A DNA stretch of 18,927 nucleotides from Nitrospinota bacterium (GTDB taxonomy: Bacteria > Nitrospinota > Nitrospinia > Nitrospinales > VA-1), in NCBI GenBank assembly GCA_022567815.1, contig JADFGI010000009.1, positions 1 through 18,927 of the forward strand, read 5' to 3'. Below, piece after piece: positions 6,866 through 13,947 of this stretch. Position 1 is the first letter of the stretch. Each line of letters begins with the position of its first letter. The notes under the pieces are model-generated. The model saw only the letters and a program-made list of their open reading frames with translations. It searched no databases and was not told the origin of the DNA. Both the position numbers and the translations under genes were made by a program.

Positions 6866-8352
6866 GGCTCCTCCAGTGTAAAGGATATAGGCAATTTGAA
6901 CCTAATTGTTTTCATTTGCAGGAGTTCAGGAATTGGCGGATAGGGGCTTGCCGATTTCACTGCCTCGAGAGCCGCTTCGTCCAACAGTTTATACTGCGAG
7001 GGATTTTTAATAGAAACTTCCAGAAGGTCACCGGTACCTCCCAGGGTGAAGGCGACCACAGGCTCTCCCTCGAATCCGCGTTTGCGCGCAAGGCGCGGGT
7101 AATATTTCGACTGGGCAATTTTTGTCCAAACCTGCGATGAAAATGCCTTTTTGATTTTTCCCATTTGATCAGCCGAGTTTCCGTTGGTTCCACCCGCCGA
7201 ATTATTTTTTCCCGAAGGTTTGTTGCCATGGGTTTGGGTATTACCGCTAATTGTTTCTTCGGAAAACCCGGCTGGTATTGAAGCCATTTGCATAAGGGTT
7301 GTTGTTCTCGATGAAGGGTTGGAATAGCCTCCGACAACTGGAATAATCCGCTGGCCTGGAGTCGATAGGACGGAATCCAAATCATGTGGGGAACGAACTT
7401 TAATTCCTGCTTTAGGTACTGAAACAACTCTCGATTCAAAACTTTCCCTCCTTGTGGGAGCGGCGGGTGTGCCCTGATTGAGAGGATGAATGTTATGCGC
7501 CAAAATGAGCGGGTTAATTTTTAACTTTTTGTTCCCCGTGGCAATATTAACTTCAGACGCCGGTGATGGAATAGAAATTTTTACTTCAAAACTGGCAGGC
7601 GAGAATATTTGAACCGATTTGGCATTAAGTCTGGAAAAATTTCCATTTGAATTGGAAAAAGTAACACGGGGTGTTTTGGACCGGTCGATCATAGCCACTT
7701 GCGTGAAATATTTTCTTTGGATGGTTGGGTGTGGAGATGGAACTTCCGAAGAATTCACTACCTGCCTGTTTGGGCTACTAGTATTTATTTGGGTAATATT
7801 TAAAAATGATTCGATTACCTCAAGCTCCTTGAGTGCATTTGATGAATCAACCAGAGGTGTATCCGTCTGTTGCCGGCGGGGGCTTGGTGTGATTGTGGAA
7901 GGAATTTTCATTTCAGCCATTATTTGAAGACTTGCGATTGGATGGGGGATAGAAGCACCTTGTTGAATCGCCTTCACCGGCAGGAAAATTTGTTTCGAGT
8001 GATGAATCGGTACAGGAGTTCTTTCTTCGGCAGGAGAGGGCGTGACGGCTTTGGCGGATTTTATCATAGGAGATTTTTGTCTGTAATTTGGGGCGATGGG
8101 TTCAGGTTCCTTTTTGGGTTTAACTATTTCCCGCGGCTTTTTCATTTCTGGTTCAGGAGGTTTTTTATCAACCAGTTTTTCGGGTTTTTCCACGACGGTT
8201 TTTATCTTGATTACCTTTTCCTTTAGAAGGTCAGGGACCGTTCCCCATGAAGGAAAATATATAATGCCGATAAAATGCACGGCCGCCGAAAGAGCGACGG
8301 TGTACTTGAGGATATTATGCTTGATATGTCTGAAAAACAATTTGGATTTCAT
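6862..8352 (-). CDS. tonB: TonB energy-transducing protein with very long linker
   Basis: TonB carries proton-motive energy from inner-membrane ExbB/ExbD to outer-membrane receptors such as BtuB. The protein is about 496 residues, twice the usual length. It has a short cytoplasmic N-terminus, one membrane segment (about 17-33, ALSAAVHFIGIIYF), a Pro/Lys/Glu-rich stretch (about 45-95), then a roughly 300-residue Ser/Thr/Pro/Asn-rich linker. The C-terminal TonB domain (about 410-496) contains YYPRLARKRGFEGEPVVAF, a TLGGTGDLLEVSI strand and the YPPIPE segment. The ATG at 8352 is used; a TTG two codons earlier is possible, and neither has a clear ribosome site. It follows cobQ by 53 bases with no terminator between. 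ExbB/ExbD and a receptor are not in the window. Confidence 0.84.
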   Translation of the reverse strand: MKSKLFFRHIKHNILKYTVALSAAVHFIGIIYFPSWGTVPDLLKEKVIKIKTVVEKPEKLVDKKPPEPEMKKPREIVKPKKEPEPIAPNYRQKSPMIKSAKAVTPSPAEERTPVPIHHSKQIFLPVKAIQQGASIPHPIASLQIMAEMKIPSTITPSPRRQQTDTPLVDSSNALKELEVIESFLNITQINTSSPNRQVVNSSEVPSPHPTIQRKYFTQVAMIDRSKTPRVTFSNSNGNFSRLNAKSVQIFSPASFEVKISIPSPASEVNIATGNKKLKINPLILAHNIHPLNQGTPAAPTRRESFESRVVSVPKAGIKVRSPHDLDSVLSTPGQRIIPVVGGYSNPSSRTTTLMQMASIPAGFSEETISGNTQTHGNKPSGKNNSAGGTNGNSADQMGKIKKAFSSQVWTKIAQSKYYPRLARKRGFEGEPVVAFTLGGTGDLLEVSIKNPSQYKLLDEAALEAVKSASPYPPIPELLQMKTIRFKLPISFTLEEP

Positions 8353-8405
8353 ATTCAAACAACTAAAAATGTATTTGTGACACTTGATTCAATCTTGATA
8401 AAATT

Positions 8406-9917
8406 TCACCATGTGCCATTAATGATTTCTTTTACCTTTTTCATATCCACGGAAGCACTCACCAGTTTCGCCAAGCGGTTTAAATTTTGCTCACGGAATG
8501 CCTTATAATTAAAAGTGTCATTTGGGGCCGGAAGACCTCTAAGAATTCGGATATGTTGGAGAAAGGAAATTCTCACTTCCTCGTTGTCCAGAAAACCATG
8601 AACGTAAGTTCCCACAAGAGTACCCTCATGGTTAGTGAGGCCGAGGTGAAGCGGATGATTCCCATTCGGGGTTCCAAACAATGGGAGATACTCCGTTTTG
8701 AATTCTGTTTCTCCCATATGGATTTCATACCCTTCGATGGGCAGTCCTGCTTGAAATAACGGACTGGATAACGTCGTTTGCCGAACCTGGCGAGTTTTTT
8801 TCTGCGTCAACAGGGTGGTTTCGAAATCCAACAGGTTGAGACCAGAGACTTCAGTCTGGCGGCTTTCCATGTTGTAAGGGTCCCTTACGGTTTTTCCGAG
8901 AATTTGGAAACCTGCGCAGATTCCTAAAATAATCGAGCCAGAGTGAAAGCGGTCGCAAATGGCCTCGGCAAGTCCCTGGCGTTTGAGAAACTCTACATCG
9001 TCAAGAGTATTTTTGCTTCCCGGCAGGATGATAAGATCGGGGTTCCCCAATTGAGCCCGATTAGACACATAGCGCAGAGTCACCGAAGGGTCCGCCGCCA
9101 GGGGAGAGACATCGGTAAAATTGGAGATTCGCGGATACCAAATGACGGCGGCATCCAGATTTCCCGATCCATTTTGCGCTGAAGGATAGGCCTCTGTGGG
9201 AATCGCGTCTTCCTCATCGACAAACAGGTCGCGGCAATAGGGAATGACTCCGAGGATCGGTTTATGAACCATGTCTTCAAACTGACGCAAACCCGGAGTC
9301 AATAGATCAGGGTCGCCGCGAAATTTGTTGATGATGAATCCGGCCACGCGGTCTTTTTCCTCTGGCTCCAGGAGATCAAATGTCCCCTTCATCCAGGCAA
9401 ACACGCCGCCCCGGTCGATATCTCCCACAATAATGACAGGCGCTTTGGCCATTTGGGCCATGGGCATGTTGACGAGATCCCATTGTTTCAGGTTGATTTC
9501 GGCAGGACTGCCCGCGCCCTCCAAAACAATCAGTTCGTATTCCCGGCTTAGATGATCGAAGGCTTTTTTCACTTCCGTTTCATGTCTCTTGTGATTGGCG
9601 TAATAATTTTTGGCATCGCGGTTTTCAGTCACTTTTCCCATGACGATGACCTGGGACATATTATCGCCACTGGGTTTCAGCAAGATAGGGTTCATGTTGA
9701 CGTGAGGTTTGATGCCGCAGGCTTCGGCCTGATAAGCCTGGGCCCGGCCTAGCTCTCCGCCGTCTTCGGTGACAAAAGAATTCAGCGACATGTTTTGTGC
9801 CTTGAACGGAGCCACCCGCCAGCCATCCAGAAAAAACTGTCGGCAGAATCCTGCGGTGATAATGCTTTTGCCGACACCGGACCCGGTTCCTTGAATCATT
9901 AATGTTTTAGCTTTCAT
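8406..9917 (-). CDS. cobQ: Adenosylcobyric acid synthase (glutamine-hydrolysing)
   Basis: CobQ/CbiP amidates four side chains of adenosylcobyrinic acid a,c-diamide using ATP and glutamine, late in cobalamin synthesis. The protein is 503 residues, the standard length. The N-terminal synthetase domain has the P-loop-like QGTGSGVGKS (9-18) and AQNMSLNS (40-47). The C-terminal class I amidotransferase domain has nucleophile Cys334 in GICAGFQILGK and His440 in GTYVHGFLDN. The in-frame extension upstream is ignored because the ATG at 9917 has a strong AGGAAAGG site. It starts 10 bases after the permease gene. No other corrin-ring gene is present, so it may serve a partial or salvage pathway. Confidence 0.95.
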   Translation of the reverse strand: MKAKTLMIQGTGSGVGKSIITAGFCRQFFLDGWRVAPFKAQNMSLNSFVTEDGGELGRAQAYQAEACGIKPHVNMNPILLKPSGDNMSQVIVMGKVTENRDAKNYYANHKRHETEVKKAFDHLSREYELIVLEGAGSPAEINLKQWDLVNMPMAQMAKAPVIIVGDIDRGGVFAWMKGTFDLLEPEEKDRVAGFIINKFRGDPDLLTPGLRQFEDMVHKPILGVIPYCRDLFVDEEDAIPTEAYPSAQNGSGNLDAAVIWYPRISNFTDVSPLAADPSVTLRYVSNRAQLGNPDLIILPGSKNTLDDVEFLKRQGLAEAICDRFHSGSIILGICAGFQILGKTVRDPYNMESRQTEVSGLNLLDFETTLLTQKKTRQVRQTTLSSPLFQAGLPIEGYEIHMGETEFKTEYLPLFGTPNGNHPLHLGLTNHEGTLVGTYVHGFLDNEEVRISFLQHIRILRGLPAPNDTFNYKAFREQNLNRLAKLVSASVDMKKVKEIINGTW

Positions 9918-9927
9918 TTGCCTTTCC

Positions 9928-10950
9928 TTATCGTTTTCGTCTGAGCAACCACACAAAAAACGGACCACCAATAAGGGCGGTGATGACTCCTACGGGAATT
10001 TCCGTTGGCGCGATGATGGTTCGCGCAACGGTGTCGCAAATGATTAAAAAACTCGCCCCGAATAACATCGAAGCAGGAATCAATATTCTTTGGTCCGGGC
10101 CAATGAGCAAACGGACGATATGCGGGACGACCAGTCCAACAAATCCAATGGGACCACTGGTTGCCACCACCGCGCCGGTAACCAGAGAGGCGCTGACCAA
10201 TCCGATTTTTTGAATTTTGGGCACGTCGACTCCGCGGCTCATTGCGGACTGTGACCCGGAACTGATTAAATTTAAATCCCTGGCTATGTACATCAGAATG
10301 GCGATTCCAATAAATACCGGAAGGCAAATTGAAAAAACAGTTTGGTAATCGGTGATATCCAATCCACCCATAAGCCATCGAACGATGCGAAAGGATTGTG
10401 TCACGTCCGAAAGATAATGGATGAACATGACCAGCGCCGCGAAAAAGAAATTGACCGTGACACCCGCCAGGAGAACAATGGACGTGGGCAATTCTCCCTG
10501 CCGGGTTTTCACCAGACCGAATACAAGGGAGACGGCCATGATGGCTCCCAGGAATGCGGCCAGGGGAATGCTTGAAAATCCCATAAAAGAAAATGAAAAG
10601 CCCAGGCTGATGGCCAGCACAGCCCCAAACGCCGCACCGCTGGAAACCCCCAATGTGATTGGGGCGGCGAGATCGTTCCGTAAAATGGCCTGGAACACCG
10701 CACCCGCCACGGACAAAGATGCGCCCGTTATGGCCGCAAGGAGAATTCTGGGCAAACGCGCAAGAAATAAAATATTGGCGTCCACGTTATCGGCGAAATC
10801 GATTTCACTTGATAATGCTTTTATGAGACTGATTTTCGATGCGCCGATCAATGGAGCGATGGCAAGAGTCGCCAGAAAAAAGACGGTGAACAATGCAAGG
10901 GAAGAAAAATATCTTTGGCGGTTCATCATAGGCAAGGTTAACGTATGCAT
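9928..10950 (-). CDS. btuC: Vitamin B12 ABC transporter permease (FecCD/BtuC family)
   Basis: Inner-membrane channel subunit of a type II ABC importer. The 340 residues are mostly hydrophobic, with roughly nine or ten membrane segments. FecCD-family features include LARLPRILLAAITGASLSVAGAV (start of the family domain), GVSSGAAFGAVLAI, and near the C-terminus SGPIGFVGLVVPHIVRLL followed by PTEIPVGVITALIGGPFF. The family also moves siderophores and haem; B12 is inferred from the riboswitch and cobQ. The ATG has GGAG five bases before it. It overlaps the ATPase gene by 13 bases. Confidence 0.88.
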   Translation of the reverse strand: MHTLTLPMMNRQRYFSSLALFTVFFLATLAIAPLIGASKISLIKALSSEIDFADNVDANILFLARLPRILLAAITGASLSVAGAVFQAILRNDLAAPITLGVSSGAAFGAVLAISLGFSFSFMGFSSIPLAAFLGAIMAVSLVFGLVKTRQGELPTSIVLLAGVTVNFFFAALVMFIHYLSDVTQSFRIVRWLMGGLDITDYQTVFSICLPVFIGIAILMYIARDLNLISSGSQSAMSRGVDVPKIQKIGLVSASLVTGAVVATSGPIGFVGLVVPHIVRLLIGPDQRILIPASMLFGASFLIICDTVARTIIAPTEIPVGVITALIGGPFFVWLLRRKR

Positions 10951-11732
10951 GGCGACTCCGGCGATATCATGACGCTTCCATCATCGGGGTCGCGCAAAAT
11001 TTTCAATTGTACCCCATAAACGGTTTCAAGTATTCCTTTTTGAAGCACCTCCTCCGGGGTTCCGTCCTTAACGATATTTCCCTTGTCGATGAGGATCAGC
11101 CGGCGGCAATATTTAGATGCCAGATGCAGATCGTGCATGGCCAGGATCAGTGTCATGCCGTTATTACGATTCAGATCCAGAAGGATATTTAAAATTTCCA
11201 ATTGGTATTTAATGTCCAAGGCAGTGGTGGGTTCGTCCAACAGCATCACCTCCGGTTCCTGAGCGATGGCGCAAGCCATCATCACGCGTTGTTTTTCGCC
11301 GCCGCTGATTTCGTTGAATTGCCGTTCGGATAAATGCGTGGTTTCCGTGGTTCTCATCGCCCTGTCTGCGATATCAAAATCCTTTTGGCCTTCAAACGTC
11401 CAGGGTGACAGATAAGGGTGTCGGCCCATCAGAATAATTTCAGCTACCCGGAAAGGAAATACCATCTCATGTTCCTGGGGAAGCCAGGCAATCGATTGCG
11501 CAAGAACCTTTCTTTTATAACCATGAAGATCTTTTTCCCGGAATTTAACGTTTCCGGAATCGTGTTTAAGAATGCCTCCCAGTAATTTCAATAAAGTGGA
11601 CTTGCCCGATCCATTGGGTCCGAGAATGCCGATAAACTCGCCTGGTTCGACCCGCATGGAAAGGTGTTTCACCACAGGGTCGCGGTCGTAAGCGAAGGAA
11701 ACGTCTTCTAATTGCAGGATGGCATTTGTCAT
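10938..11732 (-). CDS. btuD: Vitamin B12 ABC transporter ATP-binding protein
   Basis: Nucleotide-binding subunit that powers the importer on the cytoplasmic side. The protein is 264 residues with all motifs intact: Walker A GPNGSGKST (38-46), Q-loop Gln86, signature SGGEKQRV (143-150), Walker B LLDEPTTALD (164-173) and the switch His200 in AMHDLHLA. It belongs to the FepC/BtuD/HemV group. Its ATG overlaps the stop of the binding-protein gene (ATGA), and its own end overlaps the permease gene by 13 bases, so all three components are coupled. Substrate specificity comes from context only. Confidence 0.9.
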   Translation of the reverse strand: MTNAILQLEDVSFAYDRDPVVKHLSMRVEPGEFIGILGPNGSGKSTLLKLLGGILKHDSGNVKFREKDLHGYKRKVLAQSIAWLPQEHEMVFPFRVAEIILMGRHPYLSPWTFEGQKDFDIADRAMRTTETTHLSERQFNEISGGEKQRVMMACAIAQEPEVMLLDEPTTALDIKYQLEILNILLDLNRNNGMTLILAMHDLHLASKYCRRLILIDKGNIVKDGTPEEVLQKGILETVYGVQLKILRDPDDGSVMISPESPCIR

Positions 11733-12733
11733 TGCCGAGAGCCCCCCGCTTTTTCGGCGAGTGACGAGTCGTTGGAACCGATTTCCGGGTGGATGGCTTT
11801 TACGAAGTCATCGATGATATTTAGCAGACGCGGACCGGGAATGAGAACGTAATCGGTGCCGATGAAATGGATGTTTTTATTTTTTATCGCGCGAATGGTG
11901 GAGAATCTCTCCCATCCCTGTCTTCTTTTTTTCGATGCCTCCCTGGAAAGTATGTCTTTCGGGCCCACTTCAATGATGATTTCCGGAGATTCATAAATAA
12001 TGAATTCCTTGGAAACTTTGGGGTATTGCCCCTTGGTCTTAGCAAGAATATTCCTTCCGCCAGCCAGGGCCAACATTTCACCTAAATAGGTTTTCGGGCC
12101 GACGCCGTACAAATCCCGCATGGAGTCGTTGCTGATTCCCAATACCAGCAGGACAGACTTTTGGGAGACCTGGGCCAGGCGTTTTCGGTGAAAATCAAGC
12201 TTATCATTCATTGATTGGATCAACTGGTCCGCCGCCTTTTCCCTGTTGGTTGCAATGCCAATCGTTTTTATAGAGCTGAAAATTTGCTCCAGAGAAAGCA
12301 TCGAAATAGCCAAACTCCGGATGCCGAGTTTTTCGACAAAAGTTTCGATCTTGCGGCTGTTGGGTTGGTGGATGATGAGATCGGGCTTGAGGGTAATAAG
12401 AGTTTCATAATTTGGATTCAAAAGGCCGCCAATCTTTGGAAGAGATTTGGCCTTTTCGGGGTAAGCGCAAAAATCGGTGACGCCGACGACCTGTTCGCCC
12501 AACCCAAGGGCAAACAAAATTTCGGTGATTCCTGGAGACATGGAAATTATTCTTTGTGGTGAAGAAACGTCTTTTGCGGTGGCCCATCCGTTGTGCGGGG
12601 TGACCGTGAAGAGAATCAGGAAAACTATGAAAACCGGGTGAAGAAAAGGACAGTGGAAGGATTTTAAACGAAACTTTTCCCCTTGAAACCCGCAAGTTTC
12701 TTTTTTAACCAAAAAATGATCTGACAACTTCAC
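11729..12733 (-). CDS. btuF: Cobalamin-binding periplasmic protein (BtuF-like)
   Basis: A substrate-binding protein of the helical-backbone family that would deliver B12 to the permease. It has 334 residues from a GTG start. An unusually long, partly basic N-terminus (about 1-30) precedes a hydrophobic signal segment (about 31-50), then the family start RIISMSPGITEILFALGLG, VVGVTDFCAYPEKAKSLPKIGG and PNYETLITLKPDLII. The GTG has GAGG seven bases upstream and lies just past the riboswitch terminator, supporting this start. It is the first gene of the riboswitch-controlled operon. A siderophore-binding role is the alternative, made unlikely by the leader. Confidence 0.86.
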   Translation of the reverse strand: MKLSDHFLVKKETCGFQGEKFRLKSFHCPFLHPVFIVFLILFTVTPHNGWATAKDVSSPQRIISMSPGITEILFALGLGEQVVGVTDFCAYPEKAKSLPKIGGLLNPNYETLITLKPDLIIHQPNSRKIETFVEKLGIRSLAISMLSLEQIFSSIKTIGIATNREKAADQLIQSMNDKLDFHRKRLAQVSQKSVLLVLGISNDSMRDLYGVGPKTYLGEMLALAGGRNILAKTKGQYPKVSKEFIIYESPEIIIEVGPKDILSREASKKRRQGWERFSTIRAIKNKNIHFIGTDYVLIPGPRLLNIIDDFVKAIHPEIGSNDSSLAEKAGGSRQ

Positions 12734-12763
12734 CGGAAAACCTCGTTCCAGTGAGAAGGGGGG

Positions 12764-12791
12764 TAAAAAAAATCCATTCCGCGAGGAATGG
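12764..12791 (-). terminator. Riboswitch expression-platform terminator
   Basis: On the minus strand CCATTCC - TCGC - GGAATGG forms a seven-base-pair hairpin followed by ATTTTTTTT. It lies between the cobalamin aptamer and the btuF ribosome site, 30 bases before the GTG. This indicates that B12 binding controls transcription termination. GGGGTAAAA just upstream (12817-12809) can pair with TTTTACCCC (12768-12760) covering half of the U tract, a candidate alternative fold. Confidence 0.85.
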
Positions 12792-12851
12792 GATCGAGTC
12801 GATTTACCTTTTACCCCTCAATCCACGAAGAGTTTGCAAAGGCTATTCGAA

Positions 12852-13015
12852 AAGGTGTTCTGGCTCCCGGATCGATCTACACCCTGTCCCTTCCCACTTG
12901 AAAAACAAGCAGTGGCTTTGACAGGGTTCGTCCCCGGTTACAGCGGCGGGTCCGCAACGGCTTCGCACCGTTTTCCCTCACATCGAACAGCGTCATGTAT
13001 GATACGCACCGATTT
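12852..13015 (-). promoter_or_regulatory. Cobalamin riboswitch
   Basis: The minus strand carries the conserved landmarks of the cobalamin aptamer in order: GGTG at the 5' end (near 13010), AGGGAAAACGGTGCGAA (12979-12963), GCGGACCCGCCGCTGTAA (12956-12939), CCGGGGACGAA, the B12 box AGCCACTG (12917-12910), GGGAAGG, and GAGCCAGAACACC (12866-12854), whose CACC can close the outer stem with GGTG. The element lies 120 bases before btuF and is followed by an intrinsic terminator. It is expected to turn the operon off when adenosylcobalamin or a related cobalamin is abundant. Confidence 0.95.
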
Positions 13016-13039
13016 TATCAGAAACGGGAGTACTGTCAA
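13012..13039 (-). promoter_or_regulatory. Candidate promoter for the B12 operon
   Basis: A perfect TTGACA (13039-13034) and TAAAAT (13017-13012) are spaced by 16 bases. The predicted start, near 13005, would fall inside the outer stem of the riboswitch and remove its 5' strand. Either that stem is dispensable or another start further upstream is used; a TATAAA at 13045-13040 lacks a good -35. Confidence 0.45.
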
Positions 13040-13050
13040 TTTATAACTTT

Positions 13051-13116
13051 CCCCGCAACGCCCGCTACGCGGGAGGATAAGTTTAAGGCTCCGTTCGCTT
13101 CGCTCACGAGCCCCGA
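13051..13116. repeat. Hairpin repeat, copy A
   Basis: Contains CCCGC-TAC-GCGGG (13061-13073), then GGAGGATAAGTTTAAG and a second stem GGCTC (13087-13091) with GAGCC (13108-13112), whose loop contains TTCGCTTCGCTCAC. It shares order and sequence with copies B and C. It lies immediately upstream of the B12 operon leader. Confidence 0.75.
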
Positions 13117-13150
13117 GAACCTTAGTTGCAGAGAAAATTGTTGCCATTCG

Positions 13151-13219
13151 GGTCCAGCGTCACGTCCGCTACGCGGGAGGAAAAGTTTAGGGCTGACGTT
13201 CGCTATGCTCACGAGCCCC
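13151..13219. repeat. Hairpin repeat, copy B
   Basis: Begins with GGTCCAGCGTCACG (the CCAGCG module without its 3' half), then CCGC-TAC-GCGG (13166-13176), GGAGGAAAAGTTTA, and GGGCT (13090s equivalent at 13190-13194) pairing with AGCCC (13214-13218). The order matches copy A, about 100 bases away in the same orientation. Confidence 0.75.
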
Positions 13220-13245
13220 AAAGAGGTAAAGCAGGATTCATTCAG

Positions 13246-13294
13246 CCATAAACCCATAGCACGTAAACACTGGGTCCAGCGTCACGCTGGCTGA
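13246..13294. repeat. CCAGCG-type repeat module, copy 1
   Basis: Reads CCATAAACCCATAGCACG, then TAAACACTGGGT and the inverted repeat CCAGCGT-C-ACGCTGG (13276-13290). The first part matches 15603-15620 and the second matches 15651-15682. It overlaps the 3' end of the esterase gene and supplies its stop codon. Confidence 0.75.
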
Positions 13295-13947
13295 TTGAAG
13301 AAATCTGACAGTTCCTGCAAATTTTCCGGGCTGATCTCGTGTCCTTGCCGGGTTTCCCTGACCGTGAGTTGATGGCCTTTGGCTTTCATTTCATCCAGTG
13401 CATGATCCGCCAGAAAAGAGGGAACCACGTCATCATTGGCCCCAAAAATTCCAAGGATGTTTACCGGGGAAGATTGATAGGAGGCGTCGTCCGGGAGCTC
13501 CGGCAGAAACCCGCAGATGGAGGCCACCTTGTGCAGGGGAGGGGATCCCTGAAAAAGGGTATAGACCAGGGACGCGGCTCCCCCCTGGGAAAACCCCCAC
13601 AAGCAGGTTCGGAGGGTCGCACCCGGAAACTTTTCGGCGAAATGGTGGTGGGCGGTATCAACTATTTTCGATGTGTAAGTCAGAAACTCTTTAACCGATT
13701 CCTTTTGTCGCGGGCCATCCTTCCACCAACTCCACAATCCCTTGCCTGCATCGACCGGGCCTTCGGGATAGACCATCACGGAATTTTTCAGTTGCAGTTT
13801 GTTGCCATAAACAAGCATATTCTCCGGCGTCGAATCGGCGCCGTGGAATCCGATGACCAGGTTGACGGGTTGTTCTTTCTGTAATTCGGTTTCGCCGAGG
13901 ATTACTTTTTTCCCCTGCCATTTCGCGTTGTTGTATTTAACGGTCAT
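13282..13947 (-). CDS. Carboxylesterase/phospholipase-family alpha/beta hydrolase
   Basis: A cytoplasmic alpha/beta hydrolase of 221 residues; no signal peptide is present. The catalytic triad is visible: nucleophile Ser120 in GFSQGG, Asp172 in GANDDVV and His203 in RQGHEI. The oxyanion region is IGFHGADSTPENM (32-44). Length and the LWGFSQGGAASL block match the YpfH/carboxylesterase group, which cleaves short acyl esters; the natural substrate is unknown. Its ATG overlaps the cca stop (ATGA), so it is coupled to that gene, although no functional link is evident. The last codons (Gln-Pro-Ala-stop) lie in a repeat element, so the C-terminus may have been rewritten by the repeat. Confidence 0.85.
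   Translation of the reverse strand: MTVKYNNAKWQGKKVILGETELQKEQPVNLVIGFHGADSTPENMLVYGNKLQLKNSVMVYPEGPVDAGKGLWSWWKDGPRQKESVKEFLTYTSKIVDTAHHHFAEKFPGATLRTCLWGFSQGGAASLVYTLFQGSPPLHKVASICGFLPELPDDASYQSSPVNILGIFGANDDVVPSFLADHALDEMKAKGHQLTVRETRQGHEISPENLQELSDFFNQPA

Noticed and set aside
6957..7439. 160-codon minus-strand frame within tonB
   Set aside because: It is an out-of-frame reading of the tonB linker and C-terminal domain; the tonB frame carries the recognisable TonB domain.
9918..9971. N-terminal extension of CobQ to the start at 9971
   Set aside because: The extension overlaps the permease gene and the ATG at 9917 has a strong AGGAAAGG site directly followed by the conserved N-terminus.
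10421..10972. 183-codon plus-strand open frame antisense to the permease gene
   Set aside because: The product is low-complexity and Ala/Asn/Arg-rich, as expected from reading a membrane-protein gene backwards. The permease on the other strand is clear.
12995..13294. 99-codon plus-strand open frame across the repeat region
   Set aside because: It runs through the riboswitch edge and three repeat modules, has no ribosome site and reflects the repeats' base composition.
13051..13294. CRISPR-like array
   Set aside because: Repeats are few, unequal in length, internally palindromic at several points and lack unique spacers of constant length. No cas gene is present.
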